A stretch of 64,000 nucleotides of DNA from Arthrobacter sp. 24S4-2. GTDB taxonomy: Bacteria; Actinomycetota; Actinomycetes; Actinomycetales; Micrococcaceae. Shown piece by piece: positions 8,510 to 17,280 of the stretch. Under the pieces are notes generated by a model that was not told the DNA's origin, did no database searches, and was given only the letters and a program-made list of their open reading frames with translations. The DNA lies in contig NZ_CP040018.1 in NCBI RefSeq assembly GCF_005280255.1, forward strand, positions 4,836,001 to 4,900,000. The letters are read 5' to 3'. The position numbers were made by a program, and so were the translations under genes. Numbering within the stretch: the stretch's first letter is position 1; every line of letters begins with the position of its first letter.

Positions 8510-8851
8510 ATGGCCGTCACGGACTACGCGCGCCGGGGAACTAGCGGGACGCCGTGCGGTGCCAAGTCCTTTCGGGCGCAGTCCCCGGCGGGCCGGCCCG
8601 ATGGGGCGCTCGCCCTGGCGCCTGTGAAGCCCCTGGACGTGAAGCTCGACGCCGAAAGCAGCTACACCTTCAGCTACCAGATCGCAGGGGAACCCGGCCA
8701 CTGGTATGCCCGGCTCGGCGCCCGGAGGCGCCAGTGCTCAGTGGAGGTTTCCCCCGCGAAGTGGAGGCCGCTCGGGGAGAACGACGTCCAAGCCGCCGTC
8801 GACGCCGCTGCCGTCATCATCCAGCAGGTTCTTGAGAGGGCCGGCAGGTAG
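8510..8851 (+). CDS. Hypothetical protein overlapping the DUF817 gene
   Basis: About 113 residues from ATG 8510 (the frame is open from 8420). The second half reads like a soluble protein (LDVKLDAESSYTFSYQIAG...NDVQAAVDAAAVIIQQVLER). Its last 114 bases are antisense to the end of the DUF817 gene, whose tail there is a poorly structured acidic stretch, so one of the two C-termini may be fortuitous. No family recognised and no clear ribosome binding site. Confidence 0.4.
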   Translation: MAVTDYARRGTSGTPCGAKSFRAQSPAGRPDGALALAPVKPLDVKLDAESSYTFSYQIAGEPGHWYARLGARRRQCSVEVSPAKWRPLGENDVQAAVDAAAVIIQQVLERAGR

Positions 8852-9751
8852 TGCATCGGACGCTTCACGGCTGATCTTCGCAGACGCCTCGGACTCCTCG
8901 TCCGCCTCCGGCCGCTGCGGCTTGTAGACCCATGCGACCAGCACCACGGAGATGATCATCAGCAGGAACCAGGAGACCAGCTTGTCGGGTGAGACCATCT
9001 GCCAGCCGTTCACCTGGCTTGGGTAGAGCCAGGCCCCGGACCAGGTGGCGATGTTCTCGGCAATCCAGATGAACAGCGCCACCAGCAGGAACGACAGGAC
9101 CAGTGGCATCCGGAACTTCCTGCGGAACACGCGGAAATGCATCACGCACCGCCCGTAGACGATCAGGACGGCGGCCAGCAGCAACCACCGGAGGTCGGCG
9201 ATGTAGTGGTGGGTGAAGAAGTTCGCATAGATGGCCGCTGCCACGAGCGCGGTGATCCACCGCCGCGGGTACCGGGCGAAGCGCAGGTCGAAGAGCCGGT
9301 AGACGCGCACCATGTACGAACCGACCGCCGCGTACATGAATCCGCTGAAGAGCGGGACTGCACCTATCCGCAAAAAACCCTCGGCCTCATAGGACCAGGA
9401 CCCCACGTCGGTCTTGAACAGCTCCATCACGGTCCCCACCAGGTGGAACAGCACAATCACCCGCAGCTCGCGCAGGGTCTCCAGCCGTGTGGTCACCATC
9501 AGGACCTGGATCACGACGGCGGCGAGGGTCAGGAAATCGTTCCTGGCCAGCCCGGCGTCGTCCGGATACCAGAGGCGCGCCGCCAGGATCACGGCGAGGA
9601 GCGCGGCGCCAAAGATGCATGCCCAGCCCTGTTTGAGGCCGAAGACCACAAACTCGGTGGATCCTGACCGGACGCCGCCGGCCGGGGCCCGTTGCAGGAA
9701 CCGGCGCGCCCGCTCATCGATGAATTGCTCTACGGAAGTGAAACTCCGCAC
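8738..9751 (-). CDS. DUF817 family integral membrane protein
   Basis: About 337 residues from GTG 9751 (VRSFTSVEQFIDERARRFL); the upstream reading to 9919 is low-complexity and judged non-coding. At least six hydrophobic segments are visible (e.g. WACIFGAALLAVILAARLW, FLTLAAVVIQVLMV, LVLSFLLVALFIWIAENI, LVSWFLLMIISVVLVAWVY). The central MELFKTDVGSWSYEAEGFLRIGA and FRVFRRKFRMP blocks are characteristic of DUF817. Function is unknown. The C-terminus is acidic and cytoplasmic and overlaps a possible gene on the other strand. Confidence 0.82.
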   Translation of the reverse strand: MRSFTSVEQFIDERARRFLQRAPAGGVRSGSTEFVVFGLKQGWACIFGAALLAVILAARLWYPDDAGLARNDFLTLAAVVIQVLMVTTRLETLRELRVIVLFHLVGTVMELFKTDVGSWSYEAEGFLRIGAVPLFSGFMYAAVGSYMVRVYRLFDLRFARYPRRWITALVAAAIYANFFTHHYIADLRWLLLAAVLIVYGRCVMHFRVFRRKFRMPLVLSFLLVALFIWIAENIATWSGAWLYPSQVNGWQMVSPDKLVSWFLLMIISVVLVAWVYKPQRPEADEESEASAKISREASDALPAGPLKNLLDDDGSGVDGGLDVVLPERPPLRGGNLH

Positions 9752-9831
9752 TGGTACCCCGTTCCCCCGCCACGAGTGGCATTGTGATTTCTTCTTGCCG
9801 GACTTCCGGTCCGGACCCTGCGTGGCTGACC

Positions 9832-10605
9832 CTAGGCAGTCTTCAGCTGGCCGAGGCAGTAGTTCTTGAACGAATGGCGGACCCGCTGCGGCAGCCGCGG
9901 ATAAACCGCCGCGGACCACCGCATGGTGCGGTTGAACAGGCGGCCGTGGCGTTCACTCCACGGCAGTCCGAAGCTGTCCCGAAGCTGGTCGGGCAGGAGG
10001 CCCGCGGTGAGGAAGCGGGCCAGCGGCATGGCCAGGCGCTGCCAAAGCTGCGGATCCGGCGGATGCAGCAGCTCGCGGGCCACGCGGACGCTGACGTCGT
10101 CGGCCTTCAGCGCCTGCAGGCACCCGTCCCAGTAAACGGCGAAGGCCTTGCGGTCGGCCGGCCACAGCTCGGCTGGCAGCTGCAGGGCCGTCCCGATTCT
10201 CGCGTAGTCGCGATAAATGAGATCTGCAGCTTCGTCGTCCAGCGGCCCGTAGATTTTTTCGTAGACGGTGATCGCGGTGTCGTACAGGGTGGCCAGAACC
10301 CACAGCTGCGACTGTGCGTCGAAGGCGCTGTATCCCCGGGAACCGGCGTCGGGCTTCCGGCGAACCGGCGCATGGGCGCGGTTCACGCTGCGCCGCACCG
10401 CTACCAGCTGGTCCTCGGTTCCGTACACCACGGCGTACACATAGGTCATGGTGGCGCGGAGCCGGTCCAGCGGACGCTCGGCGAAGTTGCTGTGCTCTGC
10501 CACGCCATGACCCACGGCAGGGTTCGCGATCTGCAGCAGAATGGCGCGTCCTGCACCCGCGAGCAGAACGCTCTCCGCTCCCATATCGGCAAGGCCACGC
10601 ACCAT
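9832..10605 (-). CDS. Oxygenase MpaB family (DUF2236) protein
   Basis: About 257 residues if it starts at ATG 10605 (MVRGLADMGAESVLLAGAGRAILLQIANPAVGHGVAEHS). The ILLQIANPAVGHGVA motif, the RATMTYVYAVVYGT block and the later SQLWVLATLYDTAITVYEKIYG helix are typical of DUF2236. Family members include the heme-dependent fungal MpaB prenyl-chain oxygenase and latex-clearing protein relatives; the His of GHGVAEHS is a candidate heme ligand. The substrate here is unknown. It diverges from the antiporter gene at 10777. Confidence 0.8.
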   Translation of the reverse strand: MVRGLADMGAESVLLAGAGRAILLQIANPAVGHGVAEHSNFAERPLDRLRATMTYVYAVVYGTEDQLVAVRRSVNRAHAPVRRKPDAGSRGYSAFDAQSQLWVLATLYDTAITVYEKIYGPLDDEAADLIYRDYARIGTALQLPAELWPADRKAFAVYWDGCLQALKADDVSVRVARELLHPPDPQLWQRLAMPLARFLTAGLLPDQLRDSFGLPWSERHGRLFNRTMRWSAAVYPRLPQRVRHSFKNYCLGQLKTA

Positions 10606-10776
10606 CCCACAATCTACCGGAATGGCCAAGAACGTACGACGCCGGCGTCCCCCCACCGGCTGGTTCGCTCACCGGCGGTATCATCTACGGGCCGTAGGCG
10701 AGTACTTCGGGAGATGGGAGCCCGATTCGTTAAACGCGGCCGGGTCCATGGTTCCCCCGCCTGCAAGAATGGCTGA

Positions 10777-12649
10777 ATGGAAGTCGCACTGGGACTGCTT
10801 GTTCTCGTGGCGGTGGTCTGTGCCGGCAGTGCACTGGGCAGGAAGCTTAATGTTTCGGTGCCGCTGCTGCTGGTGCTGGCCGGCGTCGCCGGTTCTTTCC
10901 TCCCGTTCGTTCCGCCGATCGAGCTCAACCCGGAACTGGTCCTCGTGGGCCTGCTGCCGCCGCTCCTTTACGCCGCCGCGCTGCGGACATCGCTGTTCGA
11001 CATCGGCTCCAACCGTCGCGCCATTGGGCTGCTCTCGGTTGGCTACGTCATTTTCGGCACCATCACCGTGGGCTACGTGGTCTGGTGGCTTTTCCCGGAG
11101 ATCCCGCTGGCCGCCGCCATCGCCCTTGGTGCCGTGGTGGCGCCGCCGGATGCGGTGGCCGCAACGGCCATCGCGCGGAAGGTGGGGATGCCGCGCCGGA
11201 TTGTCACCATCCTCGAGGGCGAGTCCCTGGTAAACGACGCCACCGCCCTGGTCTGCCTCCGCGCCGCGATCGCGGCCATCGCCGGGTCCGTGTCCGCCGC
11301 AGGAATCGCCGGCGGATTCCTGCTCGCGGCCGGAGGCGGCCTGGTGGTCGGCCTGGCAGCGGCCTACGTACTGACACAGCTCCGCAAACGGATCCGGAAT
11401 GTCGCCATCAATACCTCGACCTCGCTGATGGCGCCGTTTGTCGCCTACCTCCCGGCTGAGGCGATCCACGCCTCCGGTGTTCTCGCCGTCGTCGTTACCG
11501 GGCTGGTGATGGGCACCAAGGCACCCTCCATGCCCAACGGTGCCGCGCGGCTGAGCCAGCGCAGCAACTGGAACACTGTACAGTTCCTGCTGGAGAATTC
11601 GGTCTTCCTGCTGATCGGCCTGCAGGTCCGGACCATCATCGACGGTGTCCAGGATGACTCACTGGGCGCGGCCCGCATCTGGACGGGCTGCGCAATCATC
11701 CTGCTGGCGGTGATGCTGCTCCGGCCGGTCTGGGTGTTCCCCGCGACCTACCTGCCCCGCCTGATCCCGGCTGTGCGGCGCAACGATCCGGCGCCGCCGT
11801 GGCAGTTCGCCGCGATTGTGTCCTGGGCGGGTATGCGCGGCGTGGTGACCCTGGCCGCCGTACTTGTGCTGCCCGCGGAACTGGAGCACCGTTCGGTGCT
11901 GATCCTGGCCGCCATGGTGGTGGTTGCCGGGACGCTCACACTGCAGGGGTTCACCCTGCCCCTTTGGTCCGGCTCCTGCGGCTCCGTGGCCCGGACCCGC
12001 GCGAGGACGCCTTGAACCAGGCCTCCCTCATGCAGCTGGCCACCGCCGCCGGCGTGGAGCGCCTGCAGGAACTGCGCATTGACACGGACCCGCCGGAAGT
12101 CATGGCCATGCTGAAGCGGCGCACCCAGGAGCGTGGGCTGGCGGCGTGGGAACGGCTGGGCCGGCCGACGTCGGAAGCGGCAACCCCCAGCCAGCGTTAC
12201 GCCCAGCTGCGGCTCGCCATGCTGGAAGCTGAGCGGGCCAAAGTGCTGGAACTGCGGCGCGGCGGCGAGTACGCCCACGAGGTCCTCAGTGAAGTCCTGG
12301 ACCGGCTGGACGTCGAGGAATCGATGCTCGACGTCTCACTGGAGGAGCTTGACGCCTCCGGCGGGGCGGCGGGGAGGGCCTCGCGAGGCCGGGCGGGGTA
12401 TGCGGCCACCTGGAGTCCGCGCCGGACCCGCAGGTCCCGCCGGACGCCTACTGCGCGGACTGCGCACTGGAAGGGACGACGACGGTACACCTCAGGATGT
12501 GCCTGGCCTGTGGAAACGTGGGCTGCTGCGATTCCTCCCCGGGGAACCACGCCTCCCGCCATTTCGGCTCGACGGGCCATCCGGTGATGCGGAGCATCGA
12601 ACCCGGCGAAAGCTGGCGCTGGTGCTACGAGGACGACCTGCTGGGTTGA
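10777..12649 (+). pseudogene. CPA1 Na+/H+ antiporter fused to a UBP-type zinc finger, interrupted by two frameshifts
   Basis: Frame 1 (10777-12015) encodes the full CPA1 membrane domain, including APPDAVAATAIA and LEGESLVNDATA with the conserved Asp pair. Near 11961 (CCCCTTTGG) the expected cytoplasmic tail moves to frame 0 (LVRLLRLRGPDPRED...LDVEESMLDVSLEEL). Between 12352 and 12400, a G/C-rich run, it moves to frame 2 and continues as a UBP zinc finger (CGHLES, YCADCALEG, MCLACGNVGCC, NHASRHF, TGHPV) with stop TGA at 12647. No start codon precedes the zinc finger in its own frame, so it was part of one protein. Both shifts equal loss of one base, so these are real inactivation or sequence errors. 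Confidence 0.75.
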
Positions 12650-12677
12650 CCGGGGATACCGCCGCTAGGCTGGCAGC

Positions 12678-13427
12678 ATGACCGAGTTGGGCGCGTTCGT
12701 TCCCACGCTGCTCTGCGTCGCCCTCCTCGTGGCCCTGACGGTGGCGGCTCTCCGGGGGTTCAAAGCACCGCACAGTACTGCACCCGCGCTGGCCATCTTG
12801 CGCGGAGCGGTGCAGCTTGCCCTGATCAGCTTCATTCTGAGCGGCGTCATCACCAACCCGGTGTTCGTCGCTGTGGCGCTGCTGGTCATGTTCACCGTTG
12901 CCGCGGCGACTGCAGCCCGGCGAATCGGCTGGAGCTGGACCCATCTGGGACTCGTCAGTGCGTCGATGGCCGCGGGCATCGCTGCCACCCTGGCCATCAT
13001 TTTCGCGACGGGTGCCATCCCGTTCACGCCGCGTTATGCCCTGGCGATCGGCGGCATAGTCATCGGCAACGCCATGACCATCGCCACGCTGGGCGGGCGG
13101 CGGTTTGCGGAATCCGTCAATGCCCGCTGGGAAGAAGTGGAGGGCTGGCTCGCCCTCGGCGCAACGCCGCGGCAGTCAACCCTGGAACTGGCCCGGGGTG
13201 CGGTGTACTCGGCCCTGATCCCCAGCACCGACCAGACCAAGACGACGGGGCTGGTCACCTTGCCGGGGGCCTTCGTGGGCGCCATCTTCGGAGGCATCTC
13301 GCCGTTGGAGGCCGGGCGCTTCCAGATCATTGTCCTGGCCGCGATCATGGCCGCAGGCTCCATCACCGCCGTCATCACCGTCGCCGCCCTGGCGCCCGTC
13401 CGCGTTCGGCCCGACCGGCCGCGCTGA
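12678..13427 (+). CDS. FetB-like (UPF0014) ABC permease
   Basis: 249 residues with about seven hydrophobic segments. The loop RRFAESVNARWEEVEGWLALGATPRQ is the UPF0014 hallmark, as is GLVTLPGAFVGAIFGG. In E. coli the FetA ATPase plus FetB permease export iron. No FetA-type ATPase gene is adjacent, so the partner would be encoded elsewhere. It starts 28 bases after the antiporter/zinc-finger stop and may be cotranscribed with it. Confidence 0.86.
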   Translation: MTELGAFVPTLLCVALLVALTVAALRGFKAPHSTAPALAILRGAVQLALISFILSGVITNPVFVAVALLVMFTVAAATAARRIGWSWTHLGLVSASMAAGIAATLAIIFATGAIPFTPRYALAIGGIVIGNAMTIATLGGRRFAESVNARWEEVEGWLALGATPRQSTLELARGAVYSALIPSTDQTKTTGLVTLPGAFVGAIFGGISPLEAGRFQIIVLAAIMAAGSITAVITVAALAPVRVRPDRPR

Positions 13428-13468
13428 GCCGCCAGGTAAGCTGACCCATCGCGGACAACAGCCGGTCA

Positions 13469-14128
13469 TCAGCTATTGGTGGCGCGGATAGCCTCTGCGA
13501 CGCTTTCCAGATGCTGCCGCATTGCCTCGGCTGCCCCGTCCGGGTCGTGCCGGCACACGGCGTCGATAATGGCCAGGTGCTGCGGGAGGGAAACGGTGGG
13601 GCGTCCGGGCTGGCGCGCCAGCTGGAACTGAAAGCGCACGGCCTGGCCGCGCAACCGTTGAATTGTCGCCGCGGCAGTCTTCTGTGCACTCACGGCAATG
13701 ATCTTGGCGTGGAGGCGCTGATTGCACAGCGAGTATGACTCCCGGTCGCCGCGGTCCACCGCCTCCTCCATCTCCCTGGCGAGCCCCCTGAGTTCATCCG
13801 ATTCAGCGTCGGATATCCTCTCGGCCGCCTTCCGGGCGCACAGTGCCTCGAGTGCGGCGCGCACTTCGGTGATCTCGAGCGCCTCATCAACTGAAACGGC
13901 CCTCACTCGCGCACCGCGGTTCTGGACACGTTCCACAAGGCCTTCGACGCTCAGCTCGGACAAAGCGACGCGGACGTTGCCCCTGCTGGCCCCATACTCG
14001 GCCGCCAGGTCGGCTTCCACGAGCCGCTGCTTCGGCACGAGTTCGCCCCTGATGATCGCGGTGCGCAAAGTATCAACCAGCTCGGGGGCCGAAAGGGCTC
14101 CTCCGACGCTCTCGTCAACGGTTGTCAT
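13469..14128 (-). CDS. GntR family (FCD domain) transcriptional regulator of the aromatic-acid operon
   Basis: About 219 residues from ATG 14128, preceded by AAGGGG. N-terminal winged HTH (LRTAIIRGELVPKQRLVEADLAAEYGASRGNVRVAL) and a C-terminal helical FCD ligand domain (RAALEALCARKAAERI...QRLHAKIIAVS...LPQHLAIIDAVCRHD) define the FadR subfamily. It is transcribed divergently from the tautomerase/hydratase/aldolase operon, and the shared 190-base gap holds two copies of an AT-rich candidate operator. A ligand such as a pathway dicarboxylate or tricarboxylate is likely (inference). Confidence 0.88.
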   Translation of the reverse strand: MTTVDESVGGALSAPELVDTLRTAIIRGELVPKQRLVEADLAAEYGASRGNVRVALSELSVEGLVERVQNRGARVRAVSVDEALEITEVRAALEALCARKAAERISDAESDELRGLAREMEEAVDRGDRESYSLCNQRLHAKIIAVSAQKTAAATIQRLRGQAVRFQFQLARQPGRPTVSLPQHLAIIDAVCRHDPDGAAEAMRQHLESVAEAIRATNS

Positions 14129-14170
14129 GCTGCCCCTTTCAGAACCCATCCGGGTAACACTCCTCCTTGC

Positions 14171-14192
14171 ATTGTAAACAATTTTGTCAGCG
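14171..14192. promoter_or_regulatory. Candidate GntR operator, copy 1
   Basis: ATTGTAAACAATTTTGTCAG followed by CG. ATTG/CAAT arms flank TAAA; the right flank repeats the TTYGTCA of copy 2, 82 bases away. On the minus strand, TACAAT within it could be the -10 of the regulator gene, which would fit autorepression. Confidence 0.5.
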
Positions 14193-14245
14193 CGCTTCCT
14201 GAAACCTGCGTTCGCGGCCGGCCGGAACGCGGTAAAAAAGTTTGC

Positions 14246-14274
14246 TGACGATATTGCTAACAATTTCGTCAACG
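14246..14274. promoter_or_regulatory. Candidate GntR operator, copy 2 (nested palindrome)
   Basis: Outer arms TGACGA / TCGTCA and inner arms ATTG / CAAT around CTAA, all perfect, at 14246-14271. It lies 45-73 bases before the tautomerase start and is much richer in A+T than its surroundings. Confidence 0.55.
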
Positions 14275-14318
14275 GTTATCGTGGTGTGTATTGCATCACT
14301 ATCAAGGGAGCGAACACC

Positions 14319-15521
14319 GTGGTTCTAGCGACCATCCAGGGAACGGAGACGGACCGCCCGCGTGTCCAGGGCGGCCAGACCGCGATTCCGTGCTGGTTTA
14401 TGCGGGGAGGCACCTCGCGGGGGCCGTTTTTCCGGTCCGACGATCTGCCGGAGGATCAGGCTTCCCGCGACGCCGTACTGCTGGCAGCGCTGGGATCCCC
14501 GGACCCCCGCCAAATCGACGGCTTGGGAGGCGCCGTTCCACTGACCAGCAAGGCCGGGATCGTCTCCGTTAGTGACCGTGACGACGCGGATCTGGAATTC
14601 CGGTTTGCCCAGCTGCAGCCGGACAGCAACATCGTCGACCTGACGCCCAACTGCGGAAACATGCTCGCGGCGGTAGTGCCCTTCGCCCTGGAGGCTGGCC
14701 TCATCACTGCCCGGGGTGACACCACAACGGCCCGGGTCCTCACGCTCAACACTGGCCTGGTTGCCGAGATCACCGTGCCTACGCCCGACGGCGGGGCAGG
14801 ACGGTACGTGGAGTACACCGGCGCTGCCTGCATTGACGGCGTACCCGGAACTGCTGCCCCGATCGCCATCAACTTCCTGGACACGGCCGGCTCGGTCTGC
14901 AGCTCGCTCCTGCCCACGGGCAACGTCCGTGACCGCGTGGACGTGGCCGGCATCGGAGCGGTGGAGGTGACATGTATCGACAACGGCCAGCCGCTGGTGA
15001 TCATCGCCGCGGCCGCACTCGGCCGCACCGGCTATGAGTCGACGGCGGCACTCAACGAGGACCAGGAGCTCAAGTCCCGTCTGGAGGTTCTGCGCCTCGC
15101 CTGCGGAGAACTGATGGGCCTCGGTGACGTGACAGCCAGGAACTACCCCAAGATGACGCTCGTTTCGCCGCCGGCCCAGGGCGGCGCCATCAACACGCGC
15201 AGCTTCATCCCGCACGTCTGCCACGATTCCATCGGCGTCCTTGCGGCGGTCACAGCGGCAACAGCCTGCGTGATCGAGGGAACTGTCGCCCACGGCCTCG
15301 CGAAGGTTGATTCCGGCACCGACATCCGGGTGTCCGTGGAGCACCCGGCCGGGGAATTCAGCATTGAACTGGGTCTGGACCCCGGTAACCCCCAGCACGT
15401 CATCAAGTCTGCGCTGCTGCGCACGGCCCGGCTCATCATGGCCGGCGATGTCTTTGTCCCCCGCCGCGCTTTGCACTCGAGTGCAATAACAGCCGCGGTC
15501 CCTCTTGAGGAGAAGCAGTAA
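14319..15521 (+). CDS. ligU: 4-Oxalomesaconate tautomerase (LigU/GalD, PrpF-like)
   Basis: About 400 residues from GTG 14319 (GGGAG 9 bases upstream); reading before it is operator DNA. PrpF-like isomerase features: IPCWFMRGGTSRGPFF near the N-terminus, GLGGAVPLTSKAGIVS, the Cys in LTPNCGNMLAAVVPFA, and GLGDVTARNYPKMTLVSPP. LigU/GalD isomerises 4-oxalomesaconate so that the hydratase can act. It is the first gene of the operon, overlapping the hydratase start (TAATG). PrpF 2-methylaconitate isomerases have the same fold, but the neighbours decide in favour of the oxalomesaconate substrate. Confidence 0.88.
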   Translation: MVLATIQGTETDRPRVQGGQTAIPCWFMRGGTSRGPFFRSDDLPEDQASRDAVLLAALGSPDPRQIDGLGGAVPLTSKAGIVSVSDRDDADLEFRFAQLQPDSNIVDLTPNCGNMLAAVVPFALEAGLITARGDTTTARVLTLNTGLVAEITVPTPDGGAGRYVEYTGAACIDGVPGTAAPIAINFLDTAGSVCSSLLPTGNVRDRVDVAGIGAVEVTCIDNGQPLVIIAAAALGRTGYESTAALNEDQELKSRLEVLRLACGELMGLGDVTARNYPKMTLVSPPAQGGAINTRSFIPHVCHDSIGVLAAVTAATACVIEGTVAHGLAKVDSGTDIRVSVEHPAGEFSIELGLDPGNPQHVIKSALLRTARLIMAGDVFVPRRALHSSAITAAVPLEEKQ

Positions 15522-16546
15522 TGATCATCGATTGCCATGGCCACTTCACCACGGCCCCCGCAGAACTGGGGCACTGGCGGAGCCAACAGATCGCCGGGCT
15601 CGAAAACCCGGCCGAAGCACCTGTCCGGGCGGACCTGAAGATTACGGATGCCCAACTTCAGGAGAGCATCGAAGCGAACCAGCTGCGCCTCATGGACGAG
15701 CGCGGCATCGACGTGACAATCTTCTCCCCGCGTGCCTCGTTCATGGCCCATCACGTCGGCGCCTTCGAAACCTCCGCAGAGTGGGCTGCAATCTGCAACG
15801 AACTCTGCTTCCGGGTCAGCGAACTCTACCCCGAGCGTTTCGTGCCGGCCGCGATGCTTCCGCAGTCCCCCGGCGTCGACCCCGCCACCTGCATCCCCGA
15901 ACTCACGCGATGCGTGGAGGAGTACGGCGCCGTCGCGCTGAACCTGAACCCCGACCCGTCCGGCGGCCACTGGACGGCGCCGCCGCTCACCGACAGCTCC
16001 TGGTACCCGATCTACGAAAAGATGGTCGAGTACGACATTCCGGCCATGGTCCACGTCAGCACCAGCATCAATCCGGCCTTCCACACCACGGGTGCGCACT
16101 ACCTGAACGCCGACACCACCGCCTTTATGCAGCTGCTGCAGGGGGACCTGTTCGCGGACTTCCCCACGCTGAAACTGGTCATCCCGCATGGCGGGGGCGC
16201 CGTGCCGTATCACTGGGGGCGTTTCCGCGGCCTGGCCATGGCATTGAAAAAGCCAGCCCCGGAGGAGCACCTGCTGGGCAATGTCTTCTTCGACACCTGC
16301 GTCTACCACCAACCGGGAATCGACCTCCTGCTGGATGTCGTGCCCACCCGGAACATCCTGTTCGCGTCCGAGATGATCGGCGCCGTCAGGGACATCGACC
16401 CCTGCACAGGCCACAATTTCGACGATACCGCCCGGTATGTCGAAAACGCCGGCCTGAACGAGGCTGACCTGGCCGCGGTCCAGGAACACAACGCCCGCAC
16501 CGTCTACCCGCGATTGAACGCCCGCCTCAAGCAACAGGGCCGCTAA
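15521..16546 (+). CDS. ligJ: 4-Oxalomesaconate hydratase (LigJ)
   Basis: 341 residues, the LigJ length. Amidohydrolase-superfamily fold: N-terminal metal motif DCHGHF, then MVHVSTSINPAFHTTGAHYLNAD, LVIPHGGGAVPYHWGRFRGL, and DIDPCTGHNFDD at the end. It hydrates the isomerised oxalomesaconate to 4-carboxy-4-hydroxy-2-oxoadipate. GAGGAG stands upstream and the start overlaps the ligU stop. Sister families are ACMSD-type decarboxylases; the operon context and length favour LigJ. Confidence 0.9.
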   Translation: MIIDCHGHFTTAPAELGHWRSQQIAGLENPAEAPVRADLKITDAQLQESIEANQLRLMDERGIDVTIFSPRASFMAHHVGAFETSAEWAAICNELCFRVSELYPERFVPAAMLPQSPGVDPATCIPELTRCVEEYGAVALNLNPDPSGGHWTAPPLTDSSWYPIYEKMVEYDIPAMVHVSTSINPAFHTTGAHYLNADTTAFMQLLQGDLFADFPTLKLVIPHGGGAVPYHWGRFRGLAMALKKPAPEEHLLGNVFFDTCVYHQPGIDLLLDVVPTRNILFASEMIGAVRDIDPCTGHNFDDTARYVENAGLNEADLAAVQEHNARTVYPRLNARLKQQGR

Positions 16547-16570
16547 ACCACTCACTAGGAGCACACATCC

Positions 16571-17254
16571 ATGCAGGAACTCGGAGTCGTACACCGAAAT
16601 ATCAACCGCGCCTCCCGCGCGGACGTTGATGCGCTGGCAGCATTCGGTGTAAGCACCATCCATGAAGCCATGGGACGCCTCGGCCTGATGCGCCCGTACA
16701 TCCGCCCCGTCTACCCCACGGCCAAGCTTTGCGGCACCGCAGTGACGGTCCTGCTTCAGCCCGGTGACAACTGGATGCTGCACGTGGCAGCCGAACAGGT
16801 TCAGCCCGGCGACGTCCTCGTCGCTGCGTGCACCACCGAATGCGAGGACGGGTTCTTCGGCGACCTGCTGGCCACCTCCGTCCGCGCACAGGGCGGGGTG
16901 GGACTGGTCATCGACGGCGGCTGCCGCGACGTTGACGGGCTGCGGGAGATGGACTTTCCCGTCTTCAGCAGGGCCATCAACTCCAAGGGCACCATCAAAG
17001 CAACTGTCGGATCGGTCAACGTCCCGGTGGTCTGCGCCAACGCGCTGGTCAACCCCGGCGACGTGGTGATTGCCGACATCGACGGCGTCGTTGTTGTCCC
17101 CGCCGGGCGCGCTGGCGAAGTAGCCGAAGCTGCCCGGCAACGCGAAGCCAACGAAGAGGGCAAGCGCCTGCGGTTCGCAGCCGGCGAGCTCGGCCTCGAC
17201 ATCTACTCCATGCGCCAGCCGCTCGAAGCTGCCGGCCTGCGGTACATCGACTAA
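16571..17254 (+). CDS. ligK: 4-Carboxy-4-hydroxy-2-oxoadipate aldolase/oxaloacetate decarboxylase (LigK/GalC)
   Basis: 227 residues, RraA-like fold, the standard length for class II CHA aldolases. Motifs: STIHEAMGRLGLMRPYIRPVY, CGTAVTVLLQPGDNWMLH, GDLLATS, and the metal/substrate segment VIDGGCRDVDGL with the conserved Arg-Asp. It cleaves CHA to pyruvate + oxaloacetate and can also decarboxylate oxaloacetate. AGGAG precedes the start. The downstream lactonase follows after 26 bases. Confidence 0.92.
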   Translation: MQELGVVHRNINRASRADVDALAAFGVSTIHEAMGRLGLMRPYIRPVYPTAKLCGTAVTVLLQPGDNWMLHVAAEQVQPGDVLVAACTTECEDGFFGDLLATSVRAQGGVGLVIDGGCRDVDGLREMDFPVFSRAINSKGTIKATVGSVNVPVVCANALVNPGDVVIADIDGVVVVPAGRAGEVAEAARQREANEEGKRLRFAAGELGLDIYSMRQPLEAAGLRYID

Positions 17255-17280
17255 TGAGTAGTCTGGTCAAAGGAGACCCC

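Noticed and set aside
8420..8510. Longer N-terminus for the small ORF at 8510
   Set aside because: The upstream 30 residues have no ribosome site and look like intergenic translation.
11799..12587. Separate 262-residue gene after the antiporter
   Set aside because: Its useful part is the antiporter tail in a shifted frame; the beginning and end are shadow sequence.
15143..17140. 665-residue open frame on the minus strand
   Set aside because: Antisense to ligU, ligJ and ligK.
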